Shown here: piece by piece, positions 24,939 to 33,865 of the stretch
Numbering within the stretch: position 1 is the first letter of the stretch
Layout of the letters: each line of letters begins with the position of its first letter
Assembly (NCBI RefSeq): GCF_000787775.1
Contig: NZ_BBPM01000025.1
Span: 1-35,385, forward strand
DNA: 35,385 nt
Source of the DNA: Streptacidiphilus carbonis
GTDB taxonomy: Bacteria; Actinomycetota; Actinomycetes; Streptomycetales; Streptomycetaceae
Direction of reading: 5' to 3'
Position numbers and translations under genes: made by a program
The notes under the pieces: model-generated
The model's input: the letters and a program-made list of their open reading frames with translations, nothing else
Database searches by the model: none
What the model was told of the DNA's origin: nothing

Positions 24939-26167
24939 TGACCTTGCCATCGTTGCTGTACTTCGCCCGGTCCACCGACCTGATGCACGAAGTGGCCGAG
25001 CGCCTGGGCCATCTCTCGCCGGGTGGGGTGCTTCGGGAAGAGGTGTGGTCGAAGCACTTCGACATCCGACGGACCCTCGAAAAACTCGCGAAGGACGAGG
25101 AGTACGAGGAAGACGGCAAGCGTTCGATCGAGCGTCTGCTGTGGCACGACGACGAGGTGCTGCCCCGCGACTGGTTCAGCGTCAGCGGGCAGACCGTGAC
25201 GTGGCTCTTGGCCCACGGACCCGTGCCGCCGTTCCTGACCGCCTGGCGTCACGGCGAGATCCCCTGGCCGTTCGCAGGGCAGCCGGTCCCCCGGGAATTC
25301 CTGTACACGGCCGATCCGCTGCTGCGGCTCCGGGCTCTGCTTCCGGACTGGCCGGCCCCGGGCTACGACCGCGAGCGCATTCACCTCGATGCCCTCGAAC
25401 AGCTCGAATCCGGCCTGCTCCTGGCGCGAGCCGACCGTTACGACCTGCTCACACAGGTCCTGCAAGCCGACGGTGCTCCACTGCTGGACGGGGTACGCAC
25501 CGCCTTCCAGGATTCCGTGGACCACCAGAACGCGGCCGCGCTTCGCAATGCCCTGGTACCCGAACGTCGCGCGCGGGACTTCCTCTTCCGGACGTATGCG
25601 ACCGAGGACGATCCCGAACCCGACGAGCCGGCATTCGCGGTCGACTGGGATGCAGTCAGAACGGCGGCGCAGCGAAACGACGCTGAGCTGCTACGGCACG
25701 GCCCCACGGTGGTCGGCCACCCCCACTGCCCACCCGACGTCCGCCGACACGCCGCAATGCACTGGCGGGACCAGTTCGTGTGGTCTCGCCTGCTGACCGA
25801 CCGCCACACAGGCCGGGCTCTGCTGCGCGAGCTCCCGATCAAACCGGATCTGTCCCTCGCCGTGCCTCTGGGCTACGCCGGACCCGACGGGGTCGGCGCG
25901 CAGGACGTCCTCGAACTGGCCCACCCGGCTGACCTCGTCCTGCGCGACGCGGCGCAACTCCCCGGCATCGCGCGCCATCACCCCCTGCAGTGCGTGATCA
26001 CCGAGCAGGACACCAGGGGCTCAGCGCTGTTGTGCAAGGCGATCACCGACCTGACCGATCAGCACCTGGGCGAAAACACCGACACCTGGACGAACGCCTG
26101 CCGCTTGATCCGGGCCCCCGGCTTCTCCGGCACCGTGACCCGACTGCTCCACGCGGCAACAAGCTGA
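24938..26167 (+). CDS. Hypothetical helical protein, third gene of the unrecognised operon
   Basis: The 409-residue product begins MTLPSLLYFARSTDLMHEVAERLG. It is soluble and mostly helical, with Leu/Arg/Asp-rich amphipathic segments in a rough repeating pattern (DALEQLESGLLLARADRYDLLTQVL; PDVRRHAAMHWRDQFVWSRLL), which could be a helical-repeat scaffold. No Walker, nuclease, kinase or TIR motif is visible. ATG 24938 overlaps the upstream stop (TGATG), typical of translational coupling; GTG 24926 in the same frame is a weaker choice. It ends 30 bases before the stop of a convergent, frameshifted small gene. The family is not recognised, so the operon may encode a complex of three new proteins. 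Confidence 0.78.
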   Translation: MTLPSLLYFARSTDLMHEVAERLGHLSPGGVLREEVWSKHFDIRRTLEKLAKDEEYEEDGKRSIERLLWHDDEVLPRDWFSVSGQTVTWLLAHGPVPPFLTAWRHGEIPWPFAGQPVPREFLYTADPLLRLRALLPDWPAPGYDRERIHLDALEQLESGLLLARADRYDLLTQVLQADGAPLLDGVRTAFQDSVDHQNAAALRNALVPERRARDFLFRTYATEDDPEPDEPAFAVDWDAVRTAAQRNDAELLRHGPTVVGHPHCPPDVRRHAAMHWRDQFVWSRLLTDRHTGRALLRELPIKPDLSLAVPLGYAGPDGVGAQDVLELAHPADLVLRDAAQLPGIARHHPLQCVITEQDTRGSALLCKAITDLTDQHLGENTDTWTNACRLIRAPGFSGTVTRLLHAATS

Positions 26168-26196
26168 CGCGAGCGCACCGAACTCAAGTTGAGCTG

Positions 26197-26504
26197 TCAC
26201 AAGGGTCGGACGCGGCGGTCTCCGCGCAGGGCGTGCCATTGGGCTGCGGTGAGGCGTTGGGGCAGGGACGGTGGGCGGGTGAGCAGTTCGAAGACGTAGC
26301 GGCAGGCTTCGGCCTCGTCGGTGAAGCGGAGGTGAATGGTCGGCTGGACGTCCTTCTTCGCGACGCCGATGACCCAGAGCTCGTCGAACTCGTCCCACAT
26401 GAGAGCGAAGACGTCCAGGGGTCGGCCGGATCGTGGTCGATGCAGTAGGGCTCGCTGCTGCCGGACACCTTCAGCGCCGCTTCGAGTTCGGCACGCGTGG
26501 TCAG
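26197..26504 (-). pseudogene. Frameshifted small gene (hypothetical, possibly immunity-like)
   Basis: Two leftward frames join into one plausible protein of about 100 residues. The first frame gives LTTRAELEAALKVSG and EPYCIDHDPADP; the second gives DVFALMWDEFDELWVIGVAKKDVQPTIHLRF and continues to RGDRRVRPL. The shift falls at a short G run on the plus strand (26418-26421); one more base there would restore the frame. The usual start would be before TTRAEL, but the codon there is CTG (26504), so the start may also be lost. Similar TTRAELEAAL proteins occur in Streptomyces, and I recall some near polymorphic toxins, but that link is uncertain. Either real decay or a sequencing error could explain this. 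Confidence 0.6.
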
Positions 26505-27253
26505 CGGCAGCCCCTGGTCGCGCAGTCGGCTTCGTTCGTGGACCCTGCCATCCGAACCGCCCCCCGTCAGTCCGAGCACCAGCTACGTGCCCCCGCTCGC
26601 AACCCGACGTCCATTCGGGTGTTCGCGGTGTGACGTACCGTTACTCGAAGAAGGCATAGACCCGAATTGCCCCACTGACGCTTCGTCATCTGATGGCACT
26701 CCACACCCCTTCGCTGCCATCCCCAGGGCGAATCGAAGCCGGACCGCGATGGAAGATCATCTGAAAGATGCACAAGTAGGCCAGAGACGTACATCAACGT
26801 CCCACCAGTGACGCTCCCCGGGATGGCGGCCTCGACCCGGGCCAGGTCGCCGACCGCCGCGCCCTGGCCCTGACCGGATCGCCGAGCAAGGGCAACGCCG
26901 TTGGCGGCGGGTTCGGGCTGCCCGGGCTCACCCTCATCTCACGCGGGTTGTCCACGGCCCACCCACTCCGTGGGTGCGCGACGATGCCGATGGCTCGCAG
27001 AGCGCGAACCCGGCACCGCGGGCCGTCACCTACGCCGTCCGACTCACCCAGATCCCCACCACCGTGAACACCACCGCCAGGGGCACCCCCCGCGCACGTG
27101 GGAGCACCATCGCGACAGTCGCCCCAACTGTTCCCGTCACCGGGCGAATAGGAGTACGCAAAGAATCAAAAACAGCCAGTATCGACGAACGTCGATACTG
27201 CTCTGACCTGTGCTTGCCCCGCTCGTCCATGACGATCGGCCTCCCCCGGTGCG
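26505..27253. other. Gene-poor stretch, lower GC
   Basis: I find no supported gene in these 749 bases. The first third (to about 26800) is visibly lower in GC than the flanks and lacks the actinomycete codon-position pattern. A region near 26840-27000 has open frames on both strands, but none has a convincing start, a known motif or codon bias. A hairpin with a T run (27177-27200) is annotated separately. The region probably contains gene debris between the operon at 23010-26167 and the secreted-protein pair. Confidence 0.5.
27177..27200 (-). terminator. Perfect palindrome followed by a T run on the minus strand
   Basis: Arms CAGTATCGACG (27177-27187) and its exact complement (27190-27200) meet around AA. 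Read leftward, the stem is followed by GGCTGTTTTTGATT, so it looks like a Rho-independent terminator. It lies 54 bases beyond the larger hairpin of the leftward secreted-protein gene. A dimeric-repressor operator is an alternative reading. Confidence 0.6.
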
Positions 27254-27311
27254 CCCTTCACACCAGGGCGGACCTGGCCGGTCCCGGGCAGGCCCGCCCT
27301 GGTGTGAAGGG
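27254..27311 (-). terminator. Strong hairpin after the leftward beta-helix protein gene
   Basis: An 18-base perfect stem (27254-27271 with 27294-27311) is extended by an inner CCTG/CAGG pairing. It starts 12 bases beyond the stop of the leftward secreted protein. Position and strength make it the main terminator of that gene. Confidence 0.85.
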
Positions 27312-27322
27312 GCGCGTGGTGA

Positions 27323-30187
27323 TCAGCCGATGCAGTAGCCCTCGATGTCCGCAACCACGTTGACGCTGCCCGCACTGTTGGCGATCTCGATCTTCCCGTC
27401 CGCACCCACCGGCACCATGACCAGATCCGCGCGCGTCGCGCCTGCGGCGAGAGTGAGGTCGGAACCGAGGGTCGCGGAGGTCCCGTCTGCGCGCACCGTC
27501 AGACCGGTGGCGGACGTGGCCCCCACCCCGGTCAGGTTCAGCACTACGGCCGTGGCACCGGCCGGAATCCCCTGCACTCCCGCGACCGCGACCGCGAGCG
27601 TGCTGTTCGCGCCGAGTGCCCGCTGTACCGCCCCGGTGCCGTTGCGAGTGTCCAGTACCCGGGTCGGGGAGACCGGGAAGTAGGGCGCGCCCGCCTGCGC
27701 CGCGGCGGTGGCTGCAACCGCAGAGGTCGGGTCGGAGACGGTGGTGCCCTCAAGGTCGGCCACCAGGTCCACACTGCCCGTGCGGTTGTAGAACTGCACC
27801 TGGCCCGAACTGTTCACCGGCGCAACCACGAGGTTGGACGTGGTCTGACCCGTCGTGAAGTTCAGCGCCGACGAGGCGGGGACCCCGCCTGTGCTGGGCT
27901 CCACACCGACCCAGCCGGCGGAAGAGGTATCGGTCGCGGTCAGGTTCAGCAGCACCGCCGAGGCGTTGGTGTAACTGCCCGTCGGGAGTTGCACGGTGAC
28001 CACGCCACCCGCGAGGACCTTGCCCTTGCCCGTGCCGGTGCCGTTGCGGGTGTCCAGTACCCGAGTCAACGCGGTGGCCCTGTCGAACCCGGCGCCAGCA
28101 GTGTCGACCGGCGCGGAGGTGCTGTAGTAGCCCTCGACGTCGGCGACCAGGTCGACCGTCCCCGCATGGTTGTAGAGGTCGACGTACCCGTCGGCGCCCA
28201 CGCGTACGGTGGCGAGGTTTGGGGTCACCTGGCCGACGACCAGGTTGAGGTTCGAAGCGGTGGGGGTGGACCCACCGTCCGGATAAGCGGTCACATAGGT
28301 GCCGGCCGATGCGTTGACACCGGTCAGGTTGAGGGTGACCGCCGAGACCCCGCTGCTGGGGATCCCGTCTGCTCCGGCCACCTTGAGCCTCACCACTCCG
28401 CCCGCGCCGACCTTGGCCTTGAGCGCGCCGAGCCCAGTCCTGGTGTCCAGCATGCGCGTGGGACCGAAGGGGACGAAAACGCTGCCCACCGTGGTCGTGC
28501 TGGTGGTGTCCGCAGTCCGGCCACCGGCGTCCTGCAAGGTGAGGGTCACGGTGTAGGTGCCCGGCGCGGCGTACGTGTGGTTGGTGACTCCGCCGAAGGC
28601 GGCGCCGAGGTCGACCGGCGCGGTGCCGTCGCCGAAGTCCACGGTGTGGTCCGTGATGCTCCAGTCGTCGGTGGTCGCCGTGGCGTCGGTGCGCACAGTG
28701 AGACTGCTCATGCCGTACGCATGGCTGAGCGACAGGGAGGGCACCAGGGGCGCGGTCTTGGCGGCGGTCACGTATGCCTGCTTCGTACTGGTGAACACCG
28801 TGCCGTCGGCCGCAGTCGCGGTGGTGCTCACCCGGTAGTTGCCGACTGAGGTGTACGTGTGCGCAGTGCTAGGAGAGCTGGTCGTCACCGGGGTGCTGCC
28901 GTCGCCGAAGTCGAAGGTGTAACTGGCGATCCGGGTGTGCCAGGGATTGCTCTCGACGGCCGATACCGTCTCGGTCAACGGGGCCGGACCCTCGGCGACC
29001 GACACCGTCGGTACCGCCGCGTACGGATCCTGGGTCTCGGTCGCACCGCGGTCGTAGTAGCTGAAGGCTCCGCTCCCGGTATCGGCCGCCAGGGGGTCGT
29101 CCACGCGGGAGTGGCCCTTGCCGTCGGTAACCGTCTCTCCGGGCGCGTCGGCGTTGGCCGAGTCGATCAGCGGCGCCAGCACATCGCTCGAAACGGTCGT
29201 CCGGAAGTCGGTGTCGTGGGCACCCTGCCCGGTGCCGGCATCCAGTGCCGCGGGTGTCGCGTACGAGGTGCCGGCCCAGTTGTAGAAGGCACTCGCCGTG
29301 TCACGGTCCTCGACGGTGTTGAAGTCCAGGGTGGTGCTCCCGGCGGCGCCGGCTGAGACGATCACCGGGGTGCTGGTGCCGTAGCCACTGCACCCGCCGT
29401 TGTCCCCGAGCAGGATCGCGTTGTTCTCGACGGTCGTGTCGGTCGAGGTCCCCGAGAGGACGAGCGCGGTGTTGCATCCGCTCTGGTCGTCGAAGGTGTT
29501 GCCGACCACGTCGGTGCCGGTAGCGCCGTTCACTTGCAAGGGCACACCGCGCCAATAGTAGAAACGGTCAGCGGTGACCACCGTCCCGGCAGCCCCTGCA
29601 GCGATGACTGCACCCGCTCCACCTGGCTGCGAATCCACCTCGTCACGGCTCAGCGTCACATCGCTGCTCGAACCGTCAACGGCGACGGCGGACGGGGAAT
29701 CATCACCATCGACGCGGTCTCCGTCCAGCGTGACGCCATGGGAACCGCTGACAGCCACCACGGGTGATGATGCACCGTTGCTGCCGACGAAAAACCCGCG
29801 CACGGTGACGTTGTGCACATGGTCGAAGGTGATGGCGGCTGTCGTACCACCGGCGGGTACAACGATGTCCGCGAAGACTTTGCCCTGCTGAGCGATGGTG
29901 ATCGGGGCGCTCGCCGAGCCTGAGGTCCTGATGTCCACCGGCAGGTAGTTGCCGCCGAGGACGGCCACCGTGTCCCCCGGTTGCGCGGCGTCCACCGCGG
30001 GTTGCAGGGTGCAGTAGGGCTGCGCCTGGGAGCCGGCGTCAGCGGCACTGTCCGAGCAGTTCGCGGTGGCCCGGTTGCTCACGTAGATCGTCGAGCCGTC
30101 GGCGTGGGCAGTGCTCGGGACAACGGCCAGGCAGGCCGCGACGGCGACCGCAAGAGTCGCCGAAGCGGCTATGGAACGGGTTGGCAC
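27323..30187 (-). CDS. Secreted beta-helix/PKD protein with three PTRxLDTR repeats (paralogue A)
   Basis: The product is about 954 residues. A signal peptide (PTRSIAASATLAVAVAACLAVVPSTAHA) leads to a right-handed parallel beta-helix region (about 30-400) that starts STIYVSNRATANCSD and includes the PYCTLQPAVDAAQPGDTV phrase seen in pectate-lyase-like proteins. Two PKD-like domains follow (TFDFGDGSTPVTTS and HTVDFGDGTAPVDLG). Three repeats of about 110 residues complete it, opening GPTRMLDTR, LTRVLDTR and SPTRVLDTR. GTG 30187 is chosen because AAGGGGA precedes it closely; ATG 30208 lacks a ribosome site. Paralogue B, read the other way from 30966, has the same domain order. No polysaccharide-lyase catalytic residues are evident, so binding or a structural role is as likely as catalysis. 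Confidence 0.87.
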   Translation of the reverse strand: MPTRSIAASATLAVAVAACLAVVPSTAHADGSTIYVSNRATANCSDSAADAGSQAQPYCTLQPAVDAAQPGDTVAVLGGNYLPVDIRTSGSASAPITIAQQGKVFADIVVPAGGTTAAITFDHVHNVTVRGFFVGSNGASSPVVAVSGSHGVTLDGDRVDGDDSPSAVAVDGSSSDVTLSRDEVDSQPGGAGAVIAAGAAGTVVTADRFYYWRGVPLQVNGATGTDVVGNTFDDQSGCNTALVLSGTSTDTTVENNAILLGDNGGCSGYGTSTPVIVSAGAAGSTTLDFNTVEDRDTASAFYNWAGTSYATPAALDAGTGQGAHDTDFRTTVSSDVLAPLIDSANADAPGETVTDGKGHSRVDDPLAADTGSGAFSYYDRGATETQDPYAAVPTVSVAEGPAPLTETVSAVESNPWHTRIASYTFDFGDGSTPVTTSSPSTAHTYTSVGNYRVSTTATAADGTVFTSTKQAYVTAAKTAPLVPSLSLSHAYGMSSLTVRTDATATTDDWSITDHTVDFGDGTAPVDLGAAFGGVTNHTYAAPGTYTVTLTLQDAGGRTADTTSTTTVGSVFVPFGPTRMLDTRTGLGALKAKVGAGGVVRLKVAGADGIPSSGVSAVTLNLTGVNASAGTYVTAYPDGGSTPTASNLNLVVGQVTPNLATVRVGADGYVDLYNHAGTVDLVADVEGYYSTSAPVDTAGAGFDRATALTRVLDTRNGTGTGKGKVLAGGVVTVQLPTGSYTNASAVLLNLTATDTSSAGWVGVEPSTGGVPASSALNFTTGQTTSNLVVAPVNSSGQVQFYNRTGSVDLVADLEGTTVSDPTSAVAATAAAQAGAPYFPVSPTRVLDTRNGTGAVQRALGANSTLAVAVAGVQGIPAGATAVVLNLTGVGATSATGLTVRADGTSATLGSDLTLAAGATRADLVMVPVGADGKIEIANSAGSVNVVADIEGYCIG

Positions 30188-30469
30188 TGCTTCCCCTTGG
30201 TGGCGCATGGATGGATGAGGCAGTGCACCATCATGCTCATGCACATACGGCGCGGCTACACCGGGCCGCCGTGCATCGGATGTGGATCCGCGCAGGTCAA
30301 GCTGGGGACTGCGATATCGGAGGGTGAAAAAACCACTCTTGTCAGCAGATCGCCCACACCGCCGATCATCCACGGGCTTCCGGACACCCGCACCATGCTC
30401 GGGCACCACCCCAGCGCCGGCCAGGTCCGGTTGCTGCAGGCCCATGGCATCGGATGCCGACTGCCCCCG

Positions 30470-30661
30470 GACCGGCAACCCGGCGACATCCCCCTGGCCG
30501 CCCGACTGGAACAGCGACGGCATCGTGACCCCGGCGTCTACCGACCCGGCAACAACACCCTCTACTTCAACAACACCACCACAACCAACACCACCGACCA
30601 CTCCGTCGCCTACGGCGCGACCGGCAGCGTCCCCGTCATCGGCGACTGGACCGGCCAGTAG
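30470..30661 (+). pseudogene. Degraded C-terminal fragment of an FG-GAP/VCBS-like repeat protein
   Basis: The end of an open frame reads PGVYRPGNNTLYFNN, then HSVAYGATGSVPVIGDWTGQ and a stop. This matches the GVYRP...FYLNN...G..GDxPVVGDWDG repeats of secreted FG-GAP-like proteins. Just before it GDIPLAA is in the same frame, but the expected DWNSDGI lies in another frame, so at least two small shifts have occurred. No start or signal peptide is joined to it. It is a relic of a third secreted repeat protein once located here. Confidence 0.65.
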
Positions 30662-30798
30662 CAACCCTCGCCACAGCCAACACCGGCCGGAGCCGCCCTC
30701 TCAACGAGGCGGCCCCGGCACCTTGGGGAGAGGAGTGGCCACGCCGGGACTCGGAGGTGGATCAGGCCGGGGCCGGGTCCCATCCGTCGCCTGGGCTT

Positions 30799-30822
30799 CG
30801 CCTGTGACGAAGGCCACAGGCG
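30799..30822 (+). terminator. Hairpin with T-rich tail downstream of the gene relic
   Basis: CGCCTGTG (30799-30806) and CACAGGCG (30815-30822) form an eight-base stem with an eight-base loop, followed by CTCCTTTTG. It may be the old terminator of the degraded gene before it. Confidence 0.5.
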
Positions 30823-30965
30823 AGGCCGCTCTCCTTTTGCCCCAGGGGCGAAATGCCGCTTCGGAGCGTTCGGGCCGGGAGTAGCATCCTCGCGACCTTC
30901 GTGGAATTCGACCATGCGAAATTCCTGCCCGACTTGTTCCCGCCTGGCGGGAATTGGGGACATTC

Positions 30966-33809
30966 ATGAATTTCAGGCGCAAAGTCGCCATCACGGCCGC
31001 GGCGCTGCTCGCCGGCGGCGGCCTGACCCCGGTGGCCACGGCCACCGCCGTCCAGCCGACCGACCTCTACGTGAGCACGTCCTCCTTCTGCAACAACGCT
31101 GGACCGGGCACTGAAGCCCGACCCTTCTGCACCATTCAGGCAGCCGCGAACGCCGTGAATCCCGGACAGACCGTCCTTGTTGAGCCGGGTATCTATCTGG
31201 GCCCGGCGACCCTCTCGCGTTCCGGAAATCCGGGCGCCCCGATCACCTTCGAGTCAGCCACGCCCCGTTCCGACGTCAACTGGAACACACCGGTGACGAT
31301 CGAGAACTCGGGGTCCACGGCGACGGTCCTCACCCTGGCTGATGTGCACGACGTCCGCATCAGTGGGATCACGGTCCAGGGCAACCTGAGCTCCGGGATC
31401 GACGTGACGGGCTCCCACAACATCACCTTCGACACAGACGACGTCACCGGAGGTACCGCCGCGACGCATGGCATCGCGATCGACGGTTCGTCCTCGGGCA
31501 TTGTGGTGACCAGGACCGCCGTCACCAACACCGGCGGCACATTCCAACTCGCCGCGGGAGCCGGCCAGGTCACGATCGCCGACGACATCATGGCCACCAC
31601 TCGCGGCCAGGTGATCTCGGCCACCGGCGTCTCGGGGCTGTCCGTGACAGGGAACACGGTCGCCGGCGCTTCCTGCGAGCCCGCGATCGGCATCGCCGGC
31701 GGCTCCACAGGTGTCACGGTCGAGAACAACGCCGTCAGGGGCTACGCCGCGGACCCGTCCGCCTGTGCGGCACTCCCGCTGCTGTCGGTCGCGGCGGACT
31801 CCACCAGTGGCGTGAACGTCGGATACAACGCGTGGTCAGCCGTGGCACCCCGGTTCGACTACTCCTGGGGTACCACGAATTACACGACCGCGACGGCCTT
31901 CGCGGCGGGTGTCCCCGGTCAGGGAGGCCACGACATCGACGTCCCGACGGCGGACGTGACGCCGACGCCCGCGGAAGGATCCCCGCTGATCGACTCCGCC
32001 GACGCGTCGGCACCCGGCGAGGCCGTCGCCGACTTCTACGGCAGCCCGCGCGCCGACGACCCGAACACGCCGAACACCGGCACGGGCAGTGGATTCGTGG
32101 ACCGGGGCGCGGTCGAGCACGAGGACACCCTCGCGCTCGCCCCGACCTACAGCCCGGCCACCCCGCTGGGCGCCGCCCCGTACACCTTCTCGGTCACCCC
32201 GAACGCCGGTGACAGCTGGGGAGACGCCCTCACGACCACCGTCGACTTCGGTGACAGCAGCGGCGCGCAGACGGTCAGCGGCGGCCAGATCTCGCACGTG
32301 TACAGCACACCCGGCATCCACACGGCGACCACCACGACGGCCGACGTCAACGGATACGCCGTAAAGCGGACCCAGACCGTCCAAGTGGCCACATCCACCG
32401 CTCCGGGCGTCACGCTCACCGCAACGACCCTCGCTTCGAGCGGGTCGTTGGTCTGGGTCTGGCCCGACGAGGCCGGCTTCACCCTCGGCGCGGGAGCCAA
32501 TCGCTGGGAGATCAAGAGCGCCCAGTTCTACCCAGGAGACGGCACATCGCCGAGGACGATCACCCAGGACACGTTCGGCCAGTCATACGCCCACCCAGGC
32601 ACGTACACGGCCAAGATCGTCACCACCGACGTACTCGGTCGCACCTCGACGGCCAGCACGACGGTCACCGTAGGCGACGAGTTCATCCCGAAGGGCCCTG
32701 AGCGTGTCTTCGACAGTCGAAACCGCCATGTGGACAGCGTTCCGGCGCACGGGACCGTCCAGCTGCCCCTGAGTCTGTTCGGTGACGCTTACCCGGGGGT
32801 GGACGGAGTCGGCGTGACGGTCACCGTCACAGACACCAAGGCGAGCGGATACGTCACCGTCTACCCGGACCGCACCACTCGCCCGACCAGTTCGTCGCTC
32901 AACTTCGTCCGGGGGCTGACGGTCGCCAACAGCCTTCTGGCCTCGGCCGGAAGCGACGGTGAGGTGGACTTCTACAACGGCAGCGCGGGGCCGATCGATC
33001 TGATCGTCGACACCTTCGGCTACCAGATGGGCTCGGCATCCAACAGCAGCGGTGACACCTACGGTGCCGTCGGCCCGGTGCGTGTGCTGGACACCCGCTA
33101 CGGCACCGGAGCTGCCAAGTCCCCGGTCAGCGGCGGTGGTTCGGTGACCGTGACGGTCGGCGGCCACAACGGCGTTCCCACCAGTGCAACTGCGGTGGTG
33201 CTCAACGTGGCCACCACGGACACCAAGACTGCTGGGGCCCTGACGGCCTACGGCGACGGCTACGGCAACCCGGGCACCTCCAACTCCAACTGGGCCGCGG
33301 GGCAGACGGTTTCCAACCTGGTCGTGGTGCCGGTGACCGATGGCAGGGTCGTCCTCTCCAACGGCGGGGCCGGCACCGTCGACTTCGTCGCGGACCTGGT
33401 CGGCTACTACCAGGCCTTCGCCGGAGGTTCTGTCATCATGCCGACCGGACCGGCTCAGATCCTCGACACCCGGTACGGCACCGGCACTGGCGGCCACATC
33501 GCCAAGCTCGGTGCCCGGGCGTCGATCAAACTCCATCTCGCCGGGCTGAACGGAGTTCCCCTCAGCGCGGTGGCGGCGGAGCTCAACCTGACCGTCACCG
33601 GCACCACCGGCGCCGGGTTCATCAGCGCGTACCCTGACGGCGCGTCACCGCCGAACGCGTCCAGCCTGAACTTCGCCGCCGGTCAGACGGTGGCCAACGC
33701 CGCCGTGACGCCGGTCGGTCCGGACGGGTCGATCGTCCTCTACAACGGCGGCAATACCCCGGTCGACCTGATCGTGGACCTGAACGGGACGTTCGCAGCC
33801 TCATCCTGA
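30966..33809 (+). CDS. Secreted beta-helix/PKD protein with three PTRxLDTR-type repeats (paralogue B)
   Basis: The product is about 947 residues. A signal peptide (MNFRRKVAITAAALLAGGGL to about residue 31) precedes a beta-helix region beginning DLYVSTSSFCNNAG and containing PFCTIQAAANAVNPGQTV, clearly similar to paralogue A. Two PKD-like domains follow (TVDFGDSSGAQTV; QFYPGDGTSPRTI, the second being degenerate). Three repeats then open GPERVFDSR, GPVRVLDTR and GPAQILDTR; the first has drifted most. GGGGA is five to six bases before the ATG at 30966. A strong hairpin lies 15 bases after the stop. Secretion is well supported. The shared domain order suggests duplication of one ancestral gene followed by divergence. 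A wall- or polysaccharide-binding role is inferred, not shown. Confidence 0.87.
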   Translation: MNFRRKVAITAAALLAGGGLTPVATATAVQPTDLYVSTSSFCNNAGPGTEARPFCTIQAAANAVNPGQTVLVEPGIYLGPATLSRSGNPGAPITFESATPRSDVNWNTPVTIENSGSTATVLTLADVHDVRISGITVQGNLSSGIDVTGSHNITFDTDDVTGGTAATHGIAIDGSSSGIVVTRTAVTNTGGTFQLAAGAGQVTIADDIMATTRGQVISATGVSGLSVTGNTVAGASCEPAIGIAGGSTGVTVENNAVRGYAADPSACAALPLLSVAADSTSGVNVGYNAWSAVAPRFDYSWGTTNYTTATAFAAGVPGQGGHDIDVPTADVTPTPAEGSPLIDSADASAPGEAVADFYGSPRADDPNTPNTGTGSGFVDRGAVEHEDTLALAPTYSPATPLGAAPYTFSVTPNAGDSWGDALTTTVDFGDSSGAQTVSGGQISHVYSTPGIHTATTTTADVNGYAVKRTQTVQVATSTAPGVTLTATTLASSGSLVWVWPDEAGFTLGAGANRWEIKSAQFYPGDGTSPRTITQDTFGQSYAHPGTYTAKIVTTDVLGRTSTASTTVTVGDEFIPKGPERVFDSRNRHVDSVPAHGTVQLPLSLFGDAYPGVDGVGVTVTVTDTKASGYVTVYPDRTTRPTSSSLNFVRGLTVANSLLASAGSDGEVDFYNGSAGPIDLIVDTFGYQMGSASNSSGDTYGAVGPVRVLDTRYGTGAAKSPVSGGGSVTVTVGGHNGVPTSATAVVLNVATTDTKTAGALTAYGDGYGNPGTSNSNWAAGQTVSNLVVVPVTDGRVVLSNGGAGTVDFVADLVGYYQAFAGGSVIMPTGPAQILDTRYGTGTGGHIAKLGARASIKLHLAGLNGVPLSAVAAELNLTVTGTTGAGFISAYPDGASPPNASSLNFAAGQTVANAAVTPVGPDGSIVLYNGGNTPVDLIVDLNGTFAASS

Positions 33810-33823
33810 ACTGCGACGACCCG

Positions 33824-33865
33824 GTGGGGCTTGGCGGCGGTCTCGCTACCGCCGCCAAGCCCCAC
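33824..33865 (+). terminator. Strong hairpin after paralogue B
   Basis: A perfect 18-base stem (33824-33841 with 33848-33865) encloses the loop CTCGCT, beginning 15 bases after the stop. It lacks a T tract but is strong and well placed. It directly abuts the VOC gene relic. Confidence 0.85.

Larger units (their letters stand above)
30188..30965. other. Divergent intergenic region between the two beta-helix paralogues
   Basis: This 778-base region contains no intact gene. It holds the promoters of paralogues A and B, a degraded gene fragment (30470-30661) and a hairpin (30799-30822). On the minus strand TTGACC near 30296-30301 could be a -35 element for paralogue A. On the plus strand TTCGGA (30860-30865) and TAGCAT (30882-30887), spaced by 16 bases, are a weak promoter candidate for paralogue B. 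Confidence 0.55.

Noticed and set aside
27030..27230. Small minus-strand frame of 66 codons with a hydrophobic C-terminus
   Set aside because: It spans the palindromic hairpin and T run at 27164-27200, lacks a ribosome site and has no recognisable family. It is more likely chance or debris.
27254..27311. Large inverted repeat considered as a transposon end
   Set aside because: No transposase or target duplication is near, and its position just past a stop codon fits a terminator.
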